A stretch of 64,000 bases of DNA, from positions 186,001 through 250,000 of the forward strand of contig CAVXEW010000013.1 of NCBI GenBank assembly GCA_963760965.1, given 5' to 3'. Each line of letters begins with the position of its first letter. The first letter of the stretch is position 1. This stretch comes from Pararhizobium_B sp963760965 (GTDB taxonomy: Bacteria; Pseudomonadota; Alphaproteobacteria; Rhizobiales; Rhizobiaceae). The notes beneath the pieces were generated by a model. It was not told the origin of the DNA. It saw only the letters and a program-made list of their open reading frames with translations, and ran no database searches. Shown one piece after another: positions 61,219 to 64,000 of the stretch. Made by a program: the position numbers and the translations under genes.

Positions 61219-62269
61219 GGGAGAGACCCCCGGGTTCTTCGGCAAAGGGAGAGGCGGGAAGGGCAGGCATGCGTTCCGGTGTGCCGTCGGCGGCGCGCGC
61301 CAGCGCCCGCAACACGACGCGCTTCGCGAGTTCGATCCTGAAGGCGTTGTCGCCGGAGGGCCTCGCCTCCGAAAGTGCGGCTTCCGCCGCAGCGAGGAAG
61401 TTCGCCGGATCCGGCGCGGTTCCGACGAGCTTGGCCTCGGCAGCGGCCGCGCGCCAGGGCTTCGGGGCAACGCCTCCGAGGGCGAGACGGGCCTCGCGGA
61501 TCATGCCGTCGGCTCCGATGTCGAGGGCCGCGGCAGCGGATGCCAGCGCGAAGGCGAATGACGTCCGTTCCCGAACCTTGAGATAGCGGGCGTGCGCCTT
61601 GAACCCAGCTGCTTCGGCGGGCAGGCGAACCGCAACGACGAGATCGCCCGGCTCGAGAACGTTCTCGCGCTCGGGCGTGTCGCCGGGCAGCAGGTGGAAG
61701 TCCTCCAGCGGGACCTCCTTCCGGCCGGCCGTGCCCTCGATCTCGACGACTGCGCCCAGCGCGACGAGCGGCACGCAGAAGTCGGAGGGATGGGTCGCGA
61801 TACAGGCGTCGCTCCAGCCGAGCACGGCCTGGCCTGTCCCGGCCTGCCGGGCATCGCATCCGGCGCCGGGGCTGCGCCGGTTGCAGGCGCTGGCGATGTC
61901 GTAGAAATAGGGGCAGCGTGTGCGTTGCATCAGGTTGCCGCCGACGGTGGCGGCGTTGCGGAGCTGCGCCGACGCACCCGACAGAAGCGCTTCGGCGACG
62001 ACCGGGAAGGTCGTGGCGAAGGTCCGGTCGCTCGCGAGGTCGGAATTGCGCACGAGCGCGCCGATGCGCACTGCACCGTCGGAGAGATGTTCGATGTCGC
62101 CCAGTCCCGGCAGCCGCGTCACGTCAACGAGCCGCGCCGGGCGCGCGACGCCGCCCTTCATGAGGTCGAGCAGGTTCGTTCCGGCGGCGAGATAGGAGGA
62201 ACCCGGTTCCGCCGCGGCGGCGACGGCGTCGGAGACCGTCTCCGGCCTGAGATATTCGAAGCGGTTCAT
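61211..62269 (-). CDS. Aldehyde/xanthine oxidoreductase FAD-binding subunit (PaoB-like)
   Basis: A 352-residue FAD subunit. The FAD loop is YLAAGTNLLDLMKGGV near residue 26 and the second motif ASAQLRNAATVGGNLMQRTR near 95. CPYFYDIASACNRRSPGAGC near 118-137 carries the extra Cys set that in PaoB binds a [4Fe-4S] cluster, which separates it from ordinary xanthine dehydrogenases. It overlaps the upstream 2Fe-2S gene by 4 bp and the downstream Mo subunit gene by 8 bp. Confidence 0.93.
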   Translation of the reverse strand: MNRFEYLRPETVSDAVAAAAEPGSSYLAAGTNLLDLMKGGVARPARLVDVTRLPGLGDIEHLSDGAVRIGALVRNSDLASDRTFATTFPVVAEALLSGASAQLRNAATVGGNLMQRTRCPYFYDIASACNRRSPGAGCDARQAGTGQAVLGWSDACIATHPSDFCVPLVALGAVVEIEGTAGRKEVPLEDFHLLPGDTPERENVLEPGDLVVAVRLPAEAAGFKAHARYLKVRERTSFAFALASAAAALDIGADGMIREARLALGGVAPKPWRAAAAEAKLVGTAPDPANFLAAAEAALSEARPSGDNAFRIELAKRVVLRALARAADGTPERMPALPASPFAEEPGGLSHG

Positions 62270-62763
62270 TCCGCGGCCTCCTGTCCGGTTTCGGCGAGCC
62301 TCCTGCCTGCATCGATCACGGCGCGGGTGATGCCGGCATAGGCGCCGCAACGGCAAAGATTGCCGCTCATGCCCTCGCGCACACGCTCGGGATCGTCCCC
62401 CGCCTGTCCTTCGGCGATCAGGCCGATCGCGCTCATGATCTGGCCGGGAGTGCAAAAGCCACACTGAAATCCGTCGTTCTCGATGAAGGCGGCCTGCACC
62501 GGGTGCAAGCGGTCGCCGTCGGCGATGCCCTCGATGGTGGTGACGTCAGCGCCGTCGAGGCTGACCGCAAGCGCCAGGCAGGAATTGATCCTGCGTCCGT
62601 CGACCAGCACGGTGCAGGCGCCGCACTGGCCGCGATCGCAGCCCTTCTTGGTTCCAGTGAGATCGAGGCGTTCGCGCAGCAGATCGAGCAGCGTCACCCT
62701 TGGATCGTCCAGCGCAATGTCTCGCCGGACGCCGTTCACGGTCATGCTGATGGAGAATTTCAT
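62266..62763 (-). CDS. Aldehyde/xanthine oxidoreductase 2Fe-2S subunit (PaoA-like)
   Basis: A 165-residue iron-sulfur subunit with both clusters visible: the plant-type motif GCDRGQCGACTVLVDGRRINSC near residues 40-60 and the second one CGFCTPGQIMSA near 103 with GNLCRCGAYAGI near 136. There is no N-terminal twin-arginine leader, unlike E. coli PaoA. The start ATG at 62763 was chosen; a longer start is possible. It is the first gene of the operon, divergent from a TetR gene. Confidence 0.93.
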   Translation of the reverse strand: MKFSISMTVNGVRRDIALDDPRVTLLDLLRERLDLTGTKKGCDRGQCGACTVLVDGRRINSCLALAVSLDGADVTTIEGIADGDRLHPVQAAFIENDGFQCGFCTPGQIMSAIGLIAEGQAGDDPERVREGMSGNLCRCGAYAGITRAVIDAGRRLAETGQEAAE

Positions 62764-62914
62764 GCGGGGCTCCAATCAGTGCTATTGGAAGATTCCGGGT
62801 TTCGGCCGGGTATTGCGGCAAGCAACCGGAGGGCGGTCCGCTTCGTTGCGGGAAACAGGGTTGGCCGGGCCGGTCCGGAGGCGCCGTACGATGCGCGGCG
62901 CTCACTGCAATATA

Positions 62915-62929
62915 CGGAGGTACCCTCCG
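62915..62929. promoter_or_regulatory. TetR operator-like palindrome in the divergent promoter
   Basis: CGGAGG-TAC-CCTCCG, an exact 6-bp palindrome with a 3-bp centre, inside the longer near-symmetric ATACGGAGG...CCTCCGCTTAT. It is 34 bp before the TetR start and 150 bp before the oxidoreductase operon start, a normal place for a TetR protein to control both. Confidence 0.7.
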
Positions 62930-62963
62930 CTTATCAAGAGGCCAAGGACAGGCTACGGGCGAT

Positions 62964-63566
62964 ATGGGACAGCAGGCCGAAAAGACAACGCGGAAGCCGC
63001 GCGCCGACTCGCTTCGCAATCGCGCGCGGCTCCTGGATGCGGCGAAGGTGATCCTGGGCGCCGGCGGTCCGGACGCGAGCCTCGAGGCGGTCGCGCGCCG
63101 CGCCGGGGTCGGGATCGGGACGCTCTACCGCCATTTCCCGACCCGGGAGGCACTTTTCGAGGCGGTCTACCGACATGAGGTCGAGCAGCTTGCCGAGCTG
63201 GCCGACACCCTTTCGGGGGAGGCGGATCCGGTCGTCGCGCTGCGCCTTTGGCTGCATGCCAATGTCGATCTCGTGGCGACGAAGAAGGGCATGCTGGCGG
63301 CGCTCGCGCTCGCCGCAGGAAGTTCCACGGACCTCTATGCCTATTCGTCGGAGCGACTTGCCGGCGCGGTGGGCAAGCTCTTGAAGCGTGCCGTCGAGGC
63401 CGGCGAACTGCGTGCCGACGTCGGTTCCGAGGATCTGCTGCGCGCGCTGATCGGCATGTGCTACATGCGCGAGCAGCCGGGCTGGACGGAGACGGTCAAG
63501 AAGCTTGTCGACGTGTTCGTCGACGGGATGACCGTCTCGCGCCCCGGTTCCCGGCCTATCCCTTGA
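62964..63566 (+). CDS. TetR-family regulator divergent from the Pao-like operon
   Basis: A 200-residue TetR protein. The HTH is LRNRARLLDAAKVILGAGG followed by SLEAVARRAGVGIGTLYRHF near residues 40-60, with TREALFEAVYRHEVEQL next. The C-terminal domain is helical (TetR_C SBD-like). It is divergent from the oxidoreductase genes with a palindromic operator close to its start, so it likely represses both. It overlaps the convergent permease gene by 11 bp. Confidence 0.94.
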   Translation: MGQQAEKTTRKPRADSLRNRARLLDAAKVILGAGGPDASLEAVARRAGVGIGTLYRHFPTREALFEAVYRHEVEQLAELADTLSGEADPVVALRLWLHANVDLVATKKGMLAALALAAGSSTDLYAYSSERLAGAVGKLLKRAVEAGELRADVGSEDLLRALIGMCYMREQPGWTETVKKLVDVFVDGMTVSRPGSRPIP

Positions 63567-64000
63567 CGCCGCCGATCGTCATGCCCGTCGTCATCCGGTT
63601 TCGGGTCATGTAGTAGATGATGAGCGGCGGAAGCGAATACACGAGGGCGGCCGCCATCAGGATGTTCCACGGCGAGTCGTCGCTCGACAGGAAGTGGCCG
63701 AGCGCCACCGGCACCGTCACCTGCGTCTCGGACGACAGCAGCAGGAAGGCGTAGAGATACTCGTTCCAGGCCAGAAGAAGCGAATAGGTGCCGACCGCCA
63801 CGATCGCAGGCGTCATCAGGGGCAGGAAGACGCGCCAGAAGACCTGGGGGACGCTGGCGCCGTCGATCTTCGCGGCCTCGTCGAGTTCCATCGGGATCGA
63901 CGTGCTGTATTGCGAGAAGATGAAGATCGCGTAGGGCGATGCGAAGGTCACCTCGACGATGATCAGCGCCCAGAGCGAGTCGAGCAGGCCATAGGCATAG
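63556..64000 (-). CDS. Carbohydrate ABC transporter permease (MalG-like), 5' end outside window
   Basis: The C-terminal ~147 codons of an inner-membrane permease of the MalG/UgpE type. The EAA loop is MELDEAAKIDGASVPQVFWR, followed by FLPLMTPAIVAVGTYSLLLAWNEYLYAF and the typical end RNRMTTGMTIGGVKG. The rest of the transporter lies beyond the window on the right. The sugar cannot be told. Confidence 0.94.
   Translation of the reverse strand, partial: YAYGLLDSLWALIIVEVTFASPYAIFIFSQYSTSIPMELDEAAKIDGASVPQVFWRVFLPLMTPAIVAVGTYSLLLAWNEYLYAFLLLSSETQVTVPVALGHFLSSDDSPWNILMAAALVYSLPPLIIYYMTRNRMTTGMTIGGVKG

Noticed and set aside
58744..61341. An 865-codon plus-strand open frame
   Set aside because: Antisense shadow of the molybdenum subunit gene; the minus-strand protein has all the expected motifs.
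1..64000. tRNA, rRNA, origin or attachment site
   Set aside because: No cloverleaf-like sequence, rRNA segment, DnaA-box cluster or integrase-flanked repeat was recognised by eye on either strand.

Overview
The window looks like a chromosomal segment of a high-G+C alphaproteobacterium, most likely Hyphomicrobiales (Phyllobacteriaceae/Rhizobiaceae-like). This rests on the rhizobial-type Tat-exported NirK with NnrS, the RibBA with a degenerate second domain, the ATGA/GTGA gene overlaps and the catabolic content. No rRNA, tRNA, CRISPR array or complete mobile element is visible.

Layout. (1) 1-14.1 kb is a nitrate/nitrite respiration block: narG (5' end outside the window), narH, narJ, narI, a parvulin-type isomerase, moeA, a DUF2478 protein, a group III truncated globin, a HemG-like flavodoxin, then nirK, an unrecognised small gene, nnrS and an alpha/beta hydrolase. 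An FNR/NnrR-type box precedes nirK, and a second FNR-like half-site pair sits inside a long palindrome before the flavodoxin gene. (2) 14.1-20.2 kb has an RND efflux pump (adaptor plus permease) whose permease gene overlaps a Ca2+/H+ antiporter-like gene, then two small protein genes. (3) 20.8-27.1 kb is the most unusual block: a LuxR-type response regulator, an orphan IS3-type OrfA, and a minus-strand type I secretion set (HlyD adaptor, PrtD-like ABC exporter with unusual ATPase motifs and a frameshift) directly behind two non-RTX glycine-rich repeat proteins that look like its cargo. (4) 27.3-31.2 kb holds a bifunctional penicillin-binding protein and a coupled exported protein of unknown function.

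(5) 31.5-36.5 kb is an aromatic ring-cleavage operon: a LysR regulator with two N-terminal helix-turn-helix segments, a VOC-type extradiol dioxygenase, and GalB-, GalC- and GalD-like enzymes of the gallate / 4-oxalomesaconate route. (6) 36.6-50.1 kb is a complete 2-aminoethylphosphonate (AEP) island: phnW, phnA, phnY (frameshifted here), pbfA, a D-2-hydroxyacid dehydrogenase, the phnSTUV importer, a LysR regulator and a divergent Na+/phosphate transporter. The same 18-bp AT-rich motif (one mismatch) lies before phnW and in the regulator/phosphate-transporter gap, and a weaker double copy lies before phnS. Together these genes would import AEP, convert it via phosphonoacetaldehyde and phosphonoacetate to acetate and Pi, and perhaps export the surplus Pi.

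(7) 50.1-56.7 kb has general metabolism: transketolase, an FGGY sugar kinase, RibBA, and a class I amidotransferase broken by one extra G. (8) 56.8-58.2 kb is a cardiolipin synthase-like gene with many reading-frame changes but intact motifs, which looks more like local sequence error than decay. (9) 58.3-63.6 kb has two TetR regulators flanking a PaoABC-like periplasmic-type molybdenum aldehyde/xanthine oxidoreductase operon, with a clear operator palindrome before the second TetR gene. (10) The window ends inside a carbohydrate ABC transporter permease gene.
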